64,000 nt of DNA from Paraspadella gotoi (lineage: Eukaryota; Chaetognatha). Shown in pieces: positions 23,247-35,465 of this stretch. The notes beneath the pieces are model-generated. The model was not told the origin of the DNA, ran no database searches, and saw only the letters and a list, made by a program, of their open reading frames with translations. The position numbers and the translations under genes were made by a program. The stretch covers positions 5,159,822-5,223,821 of the forward strand of contig CM119267.1 in NCBI GenBank assembly GCA_051294375.1, in the 5' to 3' direction. How positions within the stretch are numbered: the first letter of the stretch is position 1; every line of letters starts with the position of its first letter.

Positions 23247-23762
23247 TCGGCCGGATCGAGCCCTGGCATTGGCGGTTAACAGGGAAGGCGCGAAATTTCA
23301 AAAGTGTACTTGTCCTGTTTTTAGTTGCGCCGCGAGTAGTCGGGGAGCAACTCTATAAGTAACTTTTCGGTCGGTCTGTCGGTCGGTATGTCGCAAAGAA
23401 AGTTATTGTAGTCATGTATTCATGTTAAGTCACGTCATGTCATGTCATGTCCCGTCATGTAATGTCAGGTCACGAAAATACAAGTGATAAGGCAGTCACT
23501 ACGGCGCAACACATTCCGTTTTTGTTTACTTTTGTTTTAAATCTACTCTACTCTACTACCGTAAATGGCGAATGCTCATTTCTTTAGTCATTACATTTCA
23601 TTAACATATTCATATTTTCTATATAGTATTAACATTTATATTTATTTTTATTTATATATTTCCCTATATTTTCTCGATTAATTCCCCCAGTCCAGTACTA
23701 AAAATACAGCGGAATTTTTCACGTCTGTGTTTTGCCCAAACTTGTTTCAACGTTGTCCATGA

Positions 23763-23802
<40 letters not shown>

Positions 23803-24037
23803 TAAACACTAAGTCATCGCCGACTGAAACAAATCGTTTTTGTCCTGAACCTACCTGGCTTTTTTTGAGAGTTGGTAACTGGTAAGTGAGTTCGAAGGGA
23901 CTTAAAAAAAACTTTTTGGGTAAAGAGAGAGAAAATCCCATTAACTGTGTGGTAAATAAATAAATAAATATAAACATATAAAAGTGAATGTTAGTTATCA
24001 AAACGGAAGCTACTGTTTTAAAATCGGCGAGAGAGAG

Positions 24038-24102
<65 letters not shown>

Positions 24103-24417
24103 AGAGTAAAAGCTCGAATCCGGAAACTTAAAACCGCTAATTCTCGCTTCTGCCAACAGCCATTTAAGTTGGCAGATAAAACTTTAAAAGTAATGAAAAG
24201 AAAATCTAATATTTATGCCTTCTTCTTTCTTCCTTCCCCTTCCCCCCCTCTCCCCCCCTTCTCCTCTTGGAATCTTCCACCGACGAGGATTTGCATATAT
24301 CGACTCTGTGCCTCTCGTCTTAAGTCCTTCATGGTGTCTATGGTGGCTTTTCGTTGTCGTCGTTTATTCGAATCATCAGGCGAGAATTGCGAGCAGAAGC
24401 GTTTTCAAACGACGCGG

Positions 24418-24487
<70 letters not shown>

Positions 24488-24490
24488 AAG

Positions 24491-24532
<42 letters not shown>

Positions 24533-24874
24533 ATGTTCTTGTTTTCAAAAAGCAATCAATAGGATGGTTATTAGTTATTTGGCCGTCGAACCGTGAAGAT
24601 CATGAAAGCATGGTACAATAGAGGGAATAACAAGTATTTATTAACTTATTTAAAAAGATATAGTAAAATATTAACCAATCCTCCCCCAAAAAATATTTAA
24701 ATCAATCCTCACCACTTTCTTTTCATCCTTTTCCAACCGCTGAGATTCTCTGCGCATTTCGCCCATATTACATTGAGAATTTCTTCTTTACTGTAACATC
24801 TGTCTCCCTCTATTCTAAGTCTAAACCATTTTCAATGCAATCGCTTCTCTTCTCTCTCTCTTTCGATCTCTCTC

Positions 24875-24918
<44 letters not shown>

Positions 24919-26191
24919 CTCTTCTCCTCTCTCTTCTCTCTCTCTCTTCTCACTCCTCCGCGTGAAAAATAATATGGAAATAGAGACCTCCAAGAAATTG
25001 GCTTTGCGGCGAGTAACAGACCCCGCCCCCTCGCCGAGAGTAACCGAACCGATAACGTTCCTTCGTTACGAGACCCGGCGTTTTGGGACCGCGCGGGACG
25101 AGTCTCGACGGCGCGAGGGGTTTTCGACTGGCGCGCGGCTTCGAACTGGTCGCTAAAAAAAAAAGAGTGACAAAAAATGAAAAATCAGCAGCACAATAAT
25201 GTTTAATGTTTTAATTCACAAAAGAGGGAAGGAGTGTGACCAGGTGTGTTGAGATAGAAGAGCAGTGAACATTGAACAATTGACATGACAAGACATGGGA
25301 ATAAAACTTTAGGAGTTTTTTTTCGGGGCGGTGAGGGGGGGAAGTTTGAAAGGGTGATGGGGGCGACTCGACGGGGGACGTGAGACGATGATAATTGAAA
25401 TCTTGGCACGAATGACGCCGAAGACAACGACGACGACGACGACGACGATAATGATGACGGGAGATGGAATGAAAGTTAGTGAGTGTTTGATTGGAAAGAG
25501 AAACCAATCGTCTCTGTCTCCATCCCACTACTGATGAAAGAAAGAAAAAAAGGAAAAAAGGGAGAAAGAAAGATAGAAAGAAAGAAAGAAGAAAGAAAAA
25601 AAGAAAGAAAGAAAGAAAAAAAAACAAAAAAAGCGAGAAAGAAAGAAGAAGAAGAAAGAAAGAAAGAAAGAAAGAAGAAAGAAAGAAAAAAAGAAAGAAA
25701 GAAAGAAAGAAAGAAAGAAAAGAAAGAAAAAAAAACGAGAGAAAAAAAAAAGATAGAAGGACACGAAAAAAAGAAGAAAAAACAATTGATAAAAAATAGA
25801 GAGAAACAAAGACAGAAAGAAGAAAAATAAGAATAATAAAGAAGGAAAGAAAGAACCAAAAAAAATAAAGAAAAAAATAGAATAACGAATATCCTTGAAA
25901 AACATTGCCTTTTGACTCCAAAAAGGTCAGTCAAGAGAAAACTTGTACGCTCAGAGTTCCAGAAGAGTGAGAGGGAGGAAAAGAGAGGGGAGAGAGAGGA
26001 AGAGAGAAGATTAGGAGAAAAGTGAAGAAAGAGAGAGAAGTGAGGAGGGGAGAGAAGAGAGGGAGAGAGAGAGAAAAGAGAGTAAGTCTTGAAGGGCAGC
26101 CATGCTGATCACCAGACAGTGAAGAGGGAAAGAAAAGACAAGGAGAGAGGGGGAGAGAGAGGAGAGAGGGGGAGAGAGAGAGAGAGAGAGA

Positions 26192-26228
<37 letters not shown>

Positions 26229-26820
26229 GAGAAAGAGAGAGAGAGAGACGAGAGAAAAAAAGGGAGAGAGAGAGATCAAAAATTAGAAAAAACAAAAAAG
26301 TAAAACATAAAGATAAGGAAATAGTAAAGACGGAAGAAATAGTGAGAGACAAAGAGGTAAAAAGAGGCGAGAATGAAATCCAGAAAGAGAGAGAGAGAGA
26401 GAGAGACTGAGCGAGAGTGACGAGCCCTCCTTTGCTTGTCAGCTCGGTAATGAAGATAAAAGTTGCGGCTGCCAACGAGTTCCCCGCGCGGGTTTTTTTA
26501 TTGAGATAAAGACTCTTGGAAATAAGACGCACTTTTGTTGTTGTTTTTTCTTTATTTTCGTAAATAAAAACAGGGAATAAAACACATTAATTTTACTAAC
26601 ACATTTTCCCTTTCGCCTCGCTCGCCGACAGCGATGCATTTTTTGGCGAAAGGGGGGAACGATCACAATCTTTCGAGATCACAGCGATCTTAGCTCCACG
26701 TCGGAATGCACATTCTCACTCGGCAGAGAATTTAACAACGCGCTCTCCAACCGGCACCTGCTGTACCCCTTCTCCACTCATCCTCCACTCACCGCCCCCG
26801 AATGCGAGACAGAGGAGATG

Positions 26821-26897
<77 letters not shown>

Positions 26898-26944
26898 GAG
26901 TTTACGAGACTCTTTGGAAATTCTTTATGGGTTAGAGAGGTCTT
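23247..26944. repeat. Right arm of the inverted duplication
   Basis: Reverse complement of 17,514-21,149, with frequent one-base indels and interrupted microsatellites. It reads through the stretch that is N in the left arm (here about 24,225-24,530). It ends exactly at a 25-N gap. Confidence 0.9.
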
Positions 26945-26969
26945 NNNNNNNNNNNNNNNNNNNNNNNNN
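26945..26969. other. 25-N gap ending the inverted arm
   Basis: A second exact 25-N run, again directly at the end of a duplicated, noisier sequence. Confidence 0.8.
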
Positions 26970-27358
26970 GACTGTCAAACGTCGTCGGTTAGAAAAGAAA
27001 AACCCGGTGAAACAGATTTATTTTTTTAGGAGGCTCATGGCTACTTGGTGAGGCATATATCAAAAGATAAATAGGATAATATGGACAGATATATATGTTA
27101 TATGAGAGGATGCAATAGTTAGGCCACAACCAATTTGACGTGAGATAAACTCCCCGCGACACAAAATTTGAACGAAAACTACGAGTTCAACGAAAAACGA
27201 CGACGACGCAAGTCTTTGGTGGAAGATAAGAATTGTGAGTAGAAGAGACGGTCCAAAGTAGAGGATTTTGAAAAGCACAAAAGGAATAAAAAAGAAGAAG
27301 AAGAAGAAGAAATGAAATTTATTTTCTTCCTTATTTTTCGCGCTTCTGATTGGCTGAA

Positions 27359-27495
27359 AAGTGCGACCGTTTGTGACCGCGTGTGACCGGTCACACTCGG
27401 TCGCACGAAAATTTGTGACTGCTTGTGACCGTGTGTGACCGCCTTGTGACAGGCTGTGACTGCTTGTGACCGCTTGTGACGAGGCAGTGACCAGG
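27359..27495. repeat. ~10-bp GTGACC array
   Basis: About a dozen degenerate units of the type TTGTGACCGC stand at close to 10-bp spacing. One inverted block (GGTCACACTCGGTCGCAC) lies near 27,389-27,406. Each unit contains GTGACC, the complement of GGTCAC, which resembles a nuclear-receptor half-site. ATTGG (inverted CCAAT) motifs flank the array at about 27,350, 27,504, 27,541 and 27,567. Whether it is regulatory or merely a small satellite cannot be told from sequence. Confidence 0.7.
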
Positions 27496-27839
27496 CTCCA
27501 TTATTGGTCGAAATATAAAGAAGAAGTGACCGAGGATTTCTATTGGTCATATTTGTTGAATTACGATTGGTGGCTTTTTCCTTAAACTTAAACTACTGAA
27601 CGGAACGACCTTACCAATCCCTTCTTTTCTAAACTCACCCATCACCTCACTTCAACTCATTCGCTTAGAAACAAACTTCTCCCATCCCTCGCCATCCCAA
27701 TTCTCAACCGCCTTCAACCTCCCAGCCTCATTTTACAAAATTCCATATTCCTAAATTACTTAAAAATATATGAACAATACGACCGATTCTAAAGTCGAAA
27801 CAATCCTAATTTGGTAAACCTCTTTTCTCGCCACCACAT

Positions 27840-28085
27840 CCCTTTAACTCACCACTACCAAAATAAACAACCACATCCTTGAAAACTCAACACAGCCTTA
27901 AAAATTCACCACAGCCATAAAAACTCACCACAGCCGAAGTCATTAAACAACAACATCCTTGAAAACTCACCACAACCGAAGTCAATAAAGAACCACATCC
28001 TTGAAAACTCACCACAGCCTTCAAAACTCGCCACAACCGAAATCAATAAACAACCACATCCCATAAAACTCACCCCAACCCTGAA
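27840..28085. repeat. ~20/60-bp minisatellite (ACTCACCACA)
   Basis: Repeated blocks of 'aaccacatccttgaaaactc' followed by CACCACAACCGAAGTCAATAA form a degenerate higher-order array of at least four units. No sensible coding frame runs through it. Confidence 0.8.
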
Positions 28086-28139
28086 TCTCCGCGAAAAAAA
28101 ACCATTTAAAAAAAATCCCATTTCTCATTCACTCCCGCC

Positions 28140-28255
28140 ATCTTAAATCACTCATCCATCGCCTTCATTGGCTTCTCCGATGACGTAAACACTTCCCCAG
28201 TTCCATCTCAATCATAGAGACGACGACGACGACTACAACAACAACAACAATGATT
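28140..28255 (+). promoter_or_regulatory. Possible promoter-like segment
   Basis: Within about 60 bp lie GCCATCTT (YY1-like), ATTGG (inverted CCAAT) and TGACGTAA (CRE-like), followed by a GAC/AAC microsatellite and an ATG at 28,250. The following 82-codon frame is not convincing as protein. The motif cluster is only suggestive. Confidence 0.25.
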
Positions 28256-28649
28256 CCAAGCCGTGGTAACCTATTCCTCATCCAATCACCCATCGACTCC
28301 TACCTCTTACCCACTTTCGAATTACATCCTGGTTTTGTAACCTCTCCTCTTACATCCCTGAAGTCTCTTCCTCCTCAATTTCTCTCTCGACTTTGTCGTC
28401 TCCTCGTCGTCATTATCGTCGTCAACATTGTCCCCGCCGCCTGGGGTCGAAGGGATAATGAATTTCTACCCAAAGACATGGGGTACGACCATTGTTGATC
28501 CTTTCCAAATGTTATGCCTTATGGGCTCAAGAGTTTTTATTGTCGCGGTTTTCCGTCTTGTTGTCCGATGTGTTCGCTCATCGTCGACTGTTATCGATTC
28601 TCTCCGACTCGACGTTCCGCTGCTTAAACATCAACAATTTCCGGCACTA

Positions 28650-28872
28650 TTTTTCGAGAGCGGCCCGTTTCTTTTGATAATCCTTGAACTATTCAACCCT
28701 AATTGTTGGACATAAACTTTTGCGAAATGTTTAGAATGGAAACAAACTTACTTCATTTATGAATCCCTAAACTAAATCTTATTCATAAATCATGACCCAA
28801 TTTTTAAATTTTAACCCCTTACTTAATTCTGAATTTAAGTTGAAATGTGGCGCTTTTAGAAAATATGGCCCA
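28650..28872. mobile_element. Element family A (CCCTAA-type)
   Basis: Opens GGCACTATTTTTCGAGAGCG, then GCCCGTTTC, and closes TGAAATGTGGCGCTTTTAGA followed by AAATATGGCC; these ends are good inverted complements over about 28 bp. The interior has a few CCCTAA-like units. It is closest to the copy at 44,317. Confidence 0.6.
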
Positions 28873-29056
28873 AATTCTATCCCAAAACCAGGCATACCGC
28901 CTTACCGTCCTTAAACACCCTTAAACTAAATTTAGCTCTACTTTTCCTTCCCGCCCCCATATTTTTTTAAAAATTACTTCCCATTGAGTAAAAAAAACCA
29001 ACAACTTGATGCCACCAGCTAATGGCACAAAAACTCCCTCCGATTTTCTATCCTGA

Positions 29057-29160
29057 CCACCTCCGCGACTTTCTTGGCACTTTTTTCCACTTCTAACCAC
29101 CCATGGTTAAACCACCTCCGCGACTTTCTTGGCACTTTTTTCCTCTTCTAACCACCCTTT
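29057..29160. repeat. Two-copy 55-bp tandem
   Basis: 'accacctccgcgactttc' followed by TTGGCACTTTTTTCC occurs twice with a 55-bp period. Confidence 0.9.
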
Positions 29161-29789
29161 CCGCCCCGTGCTTCTGCCGCACCCACCTCAGCTCTTAAGT
29201 GCATTTCTCCAAAAAAAAATAAACTAAAAAACCAACCAACGTCTCAAAACTGATCTCTTCTCCCCAGCCCCCGCATTCTACTCACTCCCACAACCTCGCC
29301 CTAACTTACCCTTCCTCCCCAATCCTCCCACGCTCTCCCCCCCAACGCCCCCTTTCCTCCTTTCCCAACCACTTCCGGCTTACGAGGCTTCTCTCATAGC
29401 AGACGAGCGCGCCGTTGGGCGCAAACATTTAGCGAAGGCCCTCTATCGGAGAAAGAAAATGGGGTTTTCGAAGGGGCCCGACTTGGTATTCTCGCGCCTG
29501 TGAAATTTCACTTCTATGGCGCATTTTTCCTCTTTTTTTTTAATTTATGGTCCTCGCTATTTTCTCTTTGGCCGCGTCCCCGCTTTTTCCGCCCTCTCCC
29601 TTCTCCCTCACCTTCTCTCTCACGACAAATGTTGGTGAGTTGTGACTTTGGGTCCATTGGCCACTGACTCCCCCGAACTCGTTCACTATCACGTCCTCCT
29701 CCTCTTCCTTCCCCCCCTCCCCCCGCTCTGCCTTCCCTGACATCACGAGACCCCGAGTGACATAATTCGGCTAAATCGGTCTCACGAAT

Positions 29790-30235
29790 TTAGCCTCATC
29801 TGCCTCCTCGTCTCTCATCTCCTCTCATCTCATCTTCTCTCATCTCTACTCATCTATAATCCAGTCTTATCTCCTACCATTCATCCTCATATTCTATCAC
29901 CAATCTTCTCATCTCATTTCTGCTATCATTTCCTCTCATCATCTCTTATTTACTTTGATTTAATCTCACTTCCTCTCATCTCCTATCATCTCATCTCCTC
30001 TCATCTCTATCATCTCTTATCCGTCCTTTTATTCTATCACCAATCATTTCCTCTCATCTTCTATTATTTACTTTGATTCAATCTCACTTCCTCTTATCTC
30101 ATCTCCTCTGATCTCTACTCATCTCTTATCCCGTATCATCCATCCTCTTATTCTATCACCAATCATTTCCTCTCATCTCCTACTATCTGCTACCATTTCC
30201 TCCCATCTTCTGTCATCTCCTCTCATCCCTTTGGA
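29790..30235. repeat. TCATCTCC satellite with higher-order unit
   Basis: A pyrimidine-rich array of TCATCTCCTC-type units. 'attctatcaccaatc' recurs near 29,891, 30,031 and 30,150, and TTTACTTTGATT recurs near 29,948 and 30,067, showing an imperfect ~120-140-bp higher-order repeat. Confidence 0.85.
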
Positions 30236-30340
30236 GATCGCGAGATACAAAGATCGAGAGATGGACTGACGTCGACGAAACGTAAAGAAGTGAGGAAGAG
30301 AATAAGGGAGAGAAACCGTTTTTCAACGTTAAGGATGATG

Positions 30341-30371
<31 letters not shown>

Positions 30372-30752
30372 TTATTAAAAACTTTTTTTGGTGAGACAAT
30401 CATATCAGCGACGCATTGTCGTTGTGGTTTTTTAGTTATTGTTATCGCTATTATCATTGTTGTTAATCTAAACTTATTCAATCGCCAATAAATCAAAAAA
30501 CGACTACAACAAGATCGACAACAACCAAAGAATCCTTGAAGGCAGACGTCACTTCCAGATAAGACGAATCCCCGTTAAATTCTCAGTCCATCCGTCTGTC
30601 CGTTCCCTTCCTCCCCCTCACATCCATCCGTCCATCTTTCTCAACGTTCGTCCCAATCGTCCTCTCATTAGTTCATCATACCAATCCGTCCGTCCGTCGA
30701 GCCTCCCTTCACGCGTCCGACAAGTCAGTTTCACCTATTTCATCCATCACGA

Positions 30753-30790
<38 letters not shown>

Positions 30791-31230
30791 CGATTCTACT
30801 AAGCGTCTCGGGCGAGCGAAGATTCCGAGTGAATAATTTAAAGGGAGCGAATTTATGGATTTCGGACGAGTTAACTTTAATTTTTCAGCGACCATAAACT
30901 TTTGACGAAAATTCATGGGGCGATTCCCGTCGCACGTGCCAATTCCGAGGTTGGATTAAAAAAAAAATTCAAAAGGATTCGATTTTTTACTTTTTTTTTT
31001 GGTGGGCGAATAATTTTATACAATTTTATTTTAATTCTTTTTTTTTCATAGATTTGTTGGTTTGTTGTTGTTCATTGTTTAGTGGGGGGGGTTTCAGATC
31101 CAAACATTAGTGTTCACTTAAAATGAAAAAAATAGGGTTTAACGGTTTTCCTATTGATAGACTGATGGACTGATTACATATTTTTGAAGATGTATCTATG
31201 AAATTGGTACAACCAAAAATTATCCATTCA
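30236..31230. other. No gene seen; two (GAC)n microsatellites
   Basis: Holds (GAC)n at about 30,343-30,372 and 30,750-30,790. Otherwise it is mixed unique sequence with T-rich runs and no coding signal. Confidence 0.6.
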
Positions 31231-31232
31231 TT

Positions 31233-31345
31233 TAATAAATATCTTGCCCCTGACTTTGGACTGGCTTGGGTGGTTTAAGGCTTCCATCACTCTTACAAAA
31301 TAATGACATAGCAGGTCTCTGCAAGCTTTCATCAAGACTCTCTCA
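31233..31345. mobile_element. Fragment of a dispersed repeat
   Basis: The start (ATTCATTTAATAAATATCTT, then GCCCCTGACTTTGGAC) matches the ends of the 2,453-2,984 element. The rest (CTTACAAAATAATGAC, then GCAAGCTTTCATCAAGAC) matches 55,284-55,327. It is a truncated repeat copy. Confidence 0.5.
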
Positions 31346-32727
31346 TTCATTTCACTAGAAATTTCTAATAAAAGTAATTTTTCGAGGGGCGATTTTTTTT
31401 TAAATAAAAATCATTTGTCGAAATAAAAAAATTCGATATTTTATAACGAAACAAACAAAAATGAAAAGAATTCTACCTCTTGAAACAAACAATAACAAGT
31501 CAAACTAATTTTATTCGTGAGTCTGTGAACTACACTTCTAATCACCGAGAATAAAAAAAACTTTTAAGTTTTTTTCTTTTCAATTTCGTCAGCAAAATAA
31601 GAGAATCACGATTCCTTTGCTCGACGACTCAGTTTGGCTTCGCCAACTTTCTTTTCTTATTTATCCTTTTTTGTCTTTTTTTTTTTGTTTGGTAACCATC
31701 GAATATTTATGCTTGTCAGCTTGAACCGACACTGACGGTTGATTTTTCTTTCCCTTCCCCCATTGTTTAAGCATTTCATTAGAGCCACTCTCTCTCTCTC
31801 TTTTCTCTTCTCTCTCTTCTCTCTTCTCTCTCGCTCTCTCCCCCCCTTGATCCATCCGTCCCTCTCTCTCTCTCTTTCTCTCTCTCACTTCCTTTCCTTT
31901 TCTCTCTGGCGCCTGTGCTTGCATTTGCTTGGCGACTGTTTGGTTATACATTTCCCGCTNNNNNNNNNNNNNNNNNNNNNNNNNNNNNNNNNNNNNNNNN
32001 NNNNNNNNNNNNNNNNNNNNNNNNNNNNNNNNNNNNNNNNNNNNNNNNNNNNNNNNNNNNNNNNNNNNNNNNNNNNNNNNNNNNNNNNNNNNNNNNNNNN
32101 NNNNNNNNNNNNNNNNNNNNNNNNNNNNNNNNNNNNNNNNNNNNNNNNNNNNNNNNNNNNNNNNNNNNNNNNNNNNNNNNNNNNNNNNNNNNNNNNNNNN
32201 NNNNNNNNNNNNNNNNNNNNNNNNNNNNNNNNNNNNNNNNNNNNNNNAGGCCAAAACAAATGACGATATCGATGCAGTAAAAAAAAAGTTCCCCTGGGCG
32301 AACCGAAGCCTTACCTGCCTTAACTCCCTCACCTGCGCCGCTTACCCGATCGAGGACCAACATTTTTTTGTATTCGTTTAAGGTCAATAACTTTTCCGGT
32401 GCAGATGTCACAAAATAAGTAAGGTGTGGCGAATCCATTTTAAGAGAAAAAACCAAAAAACCCAAAAAATAGCGAAATAATTGAGATTCTCAACGAACTT
32501 AACCCGCCAAAACAAAACCTTACCCGGCCAAAAAACAAAAAAGTGCAATATCCCCTTAACCTCCCCCCCCGCACTCCCCGCGCACCTCGGTTAGAAAGTA
32601 AGGCGATATGGCGAAAGGGGATGGAAAATAATGGCGACGCTCGGCGACGTTGAAAAGAAAAAAAAAACGATAAGCGGGGAAAAAGAGGGGAAGAAAATTG
32701 GGAGGCAGGGTCGGTATGGGGGAGAAA

Positions 32728-32750
32728 GGGAGGAGAGAGAGAGAGAGAGG

Positions 32751-32819
<69 letters not shown>
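32728..32819. repeat. (GA)n microsatellite
   Basis: An interrupted GA tract within purine-rich DNA downstream of a 288-N gap (31,960-32,247). Confidence 0.95.
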
Positions 32820-32823
<4 letters not shown>

Positions 32824-33108
32824 CAGGGTTTAGGGGCAAAAGAATGGAATAGAAATGAAGGAGCAAACTTTGAAAAAATATAAATTGGGTTAATGGGGAA
32901 GTAAAAAAAAAATGTCTGAAGAAGGAAATTAACAATTGAGGGCTGAAGAAAGAAATAGCGAATCTTAACTTACTTTTAAAGATTAAGTTTTCCGATGCTG
33001 CTGCACAAACGTTTTGTTTGGTGTAGTGACGTTTATTTATTTATTTATTTAATTTCTTTCTTTATTTATTTTTTTCTAAAAAAAAAACTTCAACAATGCA
33101 GCGATTCT

Positions 33109-33113
33109 TACGA

Positions 33114-33150
<37 letters not shown>
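33109..33150. repeat. (GAC)n microsatellite
   Basis: About fourteen pure GAC units directly upstream of a small open frame. Confidence 0.95.
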
Positions 33151-33171
33151 CACCGTCAAAGACGACTGAAG

Positions 33172-33288
33172 ATGGAGAAAAAAGATGGAAGGGGTAAAAG
33201 ACCCGCGCAGCCGAGTTGGAAAAAATTTGTCAAATCTAAATCCGAAAAAGACTTTCTCGAAGAAATAAAAAGTTCATACGTTTGGTGA
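33172..33288 (+). CDS. Small basic open frame, doubtful
   Basis: ATG GAG AAA AAA opens a 38-residue frame with a natural-looking charged composition (SWKKFVKSKSEKDFLEEIK) ending TGA at 33,286-33,288. No homology is recognised, no splice sites are obvious, and the flanks are repeats. It could be a short exon or chance. Confidence 0.15.
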   Translation: MEKKDGRGKRPAQPSWKKFVKSKSEKDFLEEIKSSYVW

Positions 33289-33739
33289 TTGGAGAAGGTG
33301 TCGTCTCGTGTTAAATATTATTATTCCTATAATTGTAGTTATTGTTCTTGATTATTGATGACTTTATTATTTTAATTAGATTTATCGTAATTTGATAAGA
33401 TTTGATTGGTAGTCATCGATTTTCGTATCTGGTGGTCACCCAATTTTTTTTTTAAACGATGAGGAGGAGGGGAAGGAGGAAGAGGAGGAAGAAGAAGAGG
33501 AGGAGGATGGTGAGAAGAACCAAGAGGATAAAACCAAATTTCACGATTTCGCTCGTTAATTTGATTCGAAGCGCAGATCAGCATTCGAATTGGAAACCTC
33601 CACTCCTCCCCCCCCCTTCCCGTACCCCGCTCCTCATTTCGCTTTTTCCGCTTTTCGCTCCTTTTTCAATTCATTGGTTTCGCTTTAGATAAAAATTTCC
33701 CTCTAAATTCGGTCCGGGTCGACGCGATCTCCGCCCTCG

Positions 33740-33806
33740 AGGTTTCCGCTTCCGTCCGCTAAATTCCGCTTCTTCGCCCTCGAGTTTTCCTACTTCCTCC
33801 CTTTAA
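33740..33806. repeat. 44-bp TTCCGCTTC minisatellite, left part
   Basis: Units of the form CCGCTTCTCCGCCCTCGAG followed by TTTTCCGCTTCCCTCC. The array is interrupted at a TTAA by an inserted element and resumes at 34,672. Confidence 0.9.
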
Positions 33807-34671
33807 GGGGACCCAGTGATAAAAATGATATCATAAGCTTAACGGTCTATCATCAAAGGAATTTGAATTGGTGATAGTCATTAATTTTTCTTGCACGGGA
33901 AAGTGGCAAAAAAATTCCTATCTCTTATTGTAGCGGAAACAAAAAATTTAATAATTATGAAAAAAAAATTTAGTTGACCCTACCTAAATATTTATATAAT
34001 CCATTATTTATTTTTGCATTAGTAAGTATTTTTACTAAATTCCAATTTTTTATTTTTTACTGTACAAAGCTATAATTTTAGGTTTAAGCCTCATTGAACA
34101 AAGGCTTTACAAGACTAATATTTTTATATTTTTATATTTACTTAAAAGCAGACAAATCAAACCTAAATTCTATTCTTACAGAAACAAAACTATAATAATT
34201 ATTAATTAATATTCATATTCATCCCTTAAATGTATAATTAAACTATAACAATTAAAAATTTAGCAAAAGTACAGAATCTTCTCTTCTTTTATATTTATAT
34301 TACTTTAAAGAGTTTTATTTTCATCCAATTAACAGAATCATTTGAAAAAGAAAGTTTAAATAAAATCAGTCGATACCTTAATTTTGATTCATTCCTATTT
34401 TTTTTTCTTATAAATTTTTGTGATAAAAGCTGAAAATCTTTTTTAAAATTAGATCTTACCCTTTTTTGAAAAAAAAAATTTTAAACTTGAAAAAAGATTT
34501 TCTTCTTTACCGATTTTTTAAAGAAAATTAAGCTCGCTGATTTTATCAAATTTTTTAACTACTTTCCCAAATGATTATAGAAGAAAAAATATATATGATC
34601 AGAACCAGCTTAAGTTAAAGCGGTCAAACGTTATGTTTTCAGCTTTTTACCCCCCTGTTCACTTGGTCCCC
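33807..34671. mobile_element. 865-bp non-autonomous element with TTAA target duplication
   Basis: The element starts GGGGACCCAGTGA and ends TCACTTGGTCCCC, 13-bp terminal inverted repeats with one mismatch. It is flanked on both sides by TTAA (33,803-33,806 and 34,672-34,675). Joining the flanks at a single TTAA rebuilds the host minisatellite unit (CTCC..TTAAAT.CCGCTTCTCC), so the empty site is visible in the neighbouring repeats. TTAA target duplication is characteristic of the piggyBac superfamily. The interior is AT-rich and has no transposase frame, so it would need a partner transposase. The terminal bases differ from the usual CCC of piggyBac ends, so the superfamily label is inferred. 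Confidence 0.8.
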
Positions 34672-35240
34672 TTAAATACCGCTTCTCCGCCCTCGAGTTT
34701 TCCGCTTCCCTCCTCTAAATTCTGCTTCTCCGTCTCGAGTTTTCCACTTCCGTCCGCTAAATTCCGCTTCTCCGCCCTCGAGTTTTTCTGCTTCCCTCCT
34801 CTTAAATTCCGCTTCTCCGCCTCAAGTTTTCCGCTTCCCTCCTCTTAAATTCCGCTCTCCGCCCTCGAGTTTTTCCGCTTCTCCGCCCTCGAGTTTTCCG
34901 CTTCCCTCCTCTTAAATTCCGCTTCTCCGCCCTCGAGTTTTTCGCTCCTTCGTCTCCGCTTCCAAGCCTCCAATTGTCATTTATTGTTCATATGCCCTTT
35001 TAATTTTGATGCCAAGCTTTGATTTTTCGTTTCCGCTTTCTATTTCCGCTTCTCCAATTCAACTCTCCCGCTTCCGCCCTCTGTTTCTTCATCTCAGCAT
35101 CAACTTTTCCGCTTCCGCCCTCTTGGTCCGCTTCGACCCATCGATTTTCACATCTCAATTTCCACTTTGTTCGCCTCAGCCCTTCCATTTCCACTTCTCC
35201 GCTTCGACTTTTTCCGCTTCTCTCTACTTCCCTCCGCGTT
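34672..35240. repeat. 44-bp TTCCGCTTC minisatellite, right part
   Basis: Six or more 44-bp units to about 34,955, then degenerate TTCCGCTTC-rich sequence to about 35,240. The complement of the motif (GAAGCGGAA, and CGGAAG where CTTCCG occurs) resembles ETS-factor sites. Ser/Phe/Leu-rich open frames result from the repeat. Confidence 0.85.
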
Positions 35241-35303
35241 CGGGTCATCCTCGTTTTTTTCCCCCTTCGTCGAATTTGGCGACCGCAATATGCAAATGAG
35301 ATT

Positions 35304-35465
35304 ATGGCGGCGTCGGTGGAGGAAAAGGGAATCTGGATTCCCGGGAGTAAAAATCACGGACGAAAAAAAAAATTGGATGGTCTTAGTAGGGAAAAAAAGG
35401 CCGGTTGGGCGAAAAGTGATGAAGGAGAAAATGAAAAGGGGGCAAGAGAAGTGGATAATAGAGAG
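35304..35465 (+). CDS. Candidate first coding exon, unknown protein
   Basis: ATGGCGGCG opens a 54-codon frame: MAASVEEKG, then IPGSKNHGRKKKLD and KSDEGENEKGAREVDN. It ends in phase 0 at GAG followed by GTAATC, a usable donor. An ATGCAAAT octamer (POU-factor type) lies at about 35,290, 15 bp upstream of the start codon. The composition is basic and acidic, as in disordered nuclear proteins, but I recognise no domain and no second exon. Confidence 0.25.

Noticed and set aside
28250-28498. 82-codon frame after a promoter-like cluster
   Set aside because: Composition drifts to Val/Ile runs made by GTC repeats, with no splice or family support.
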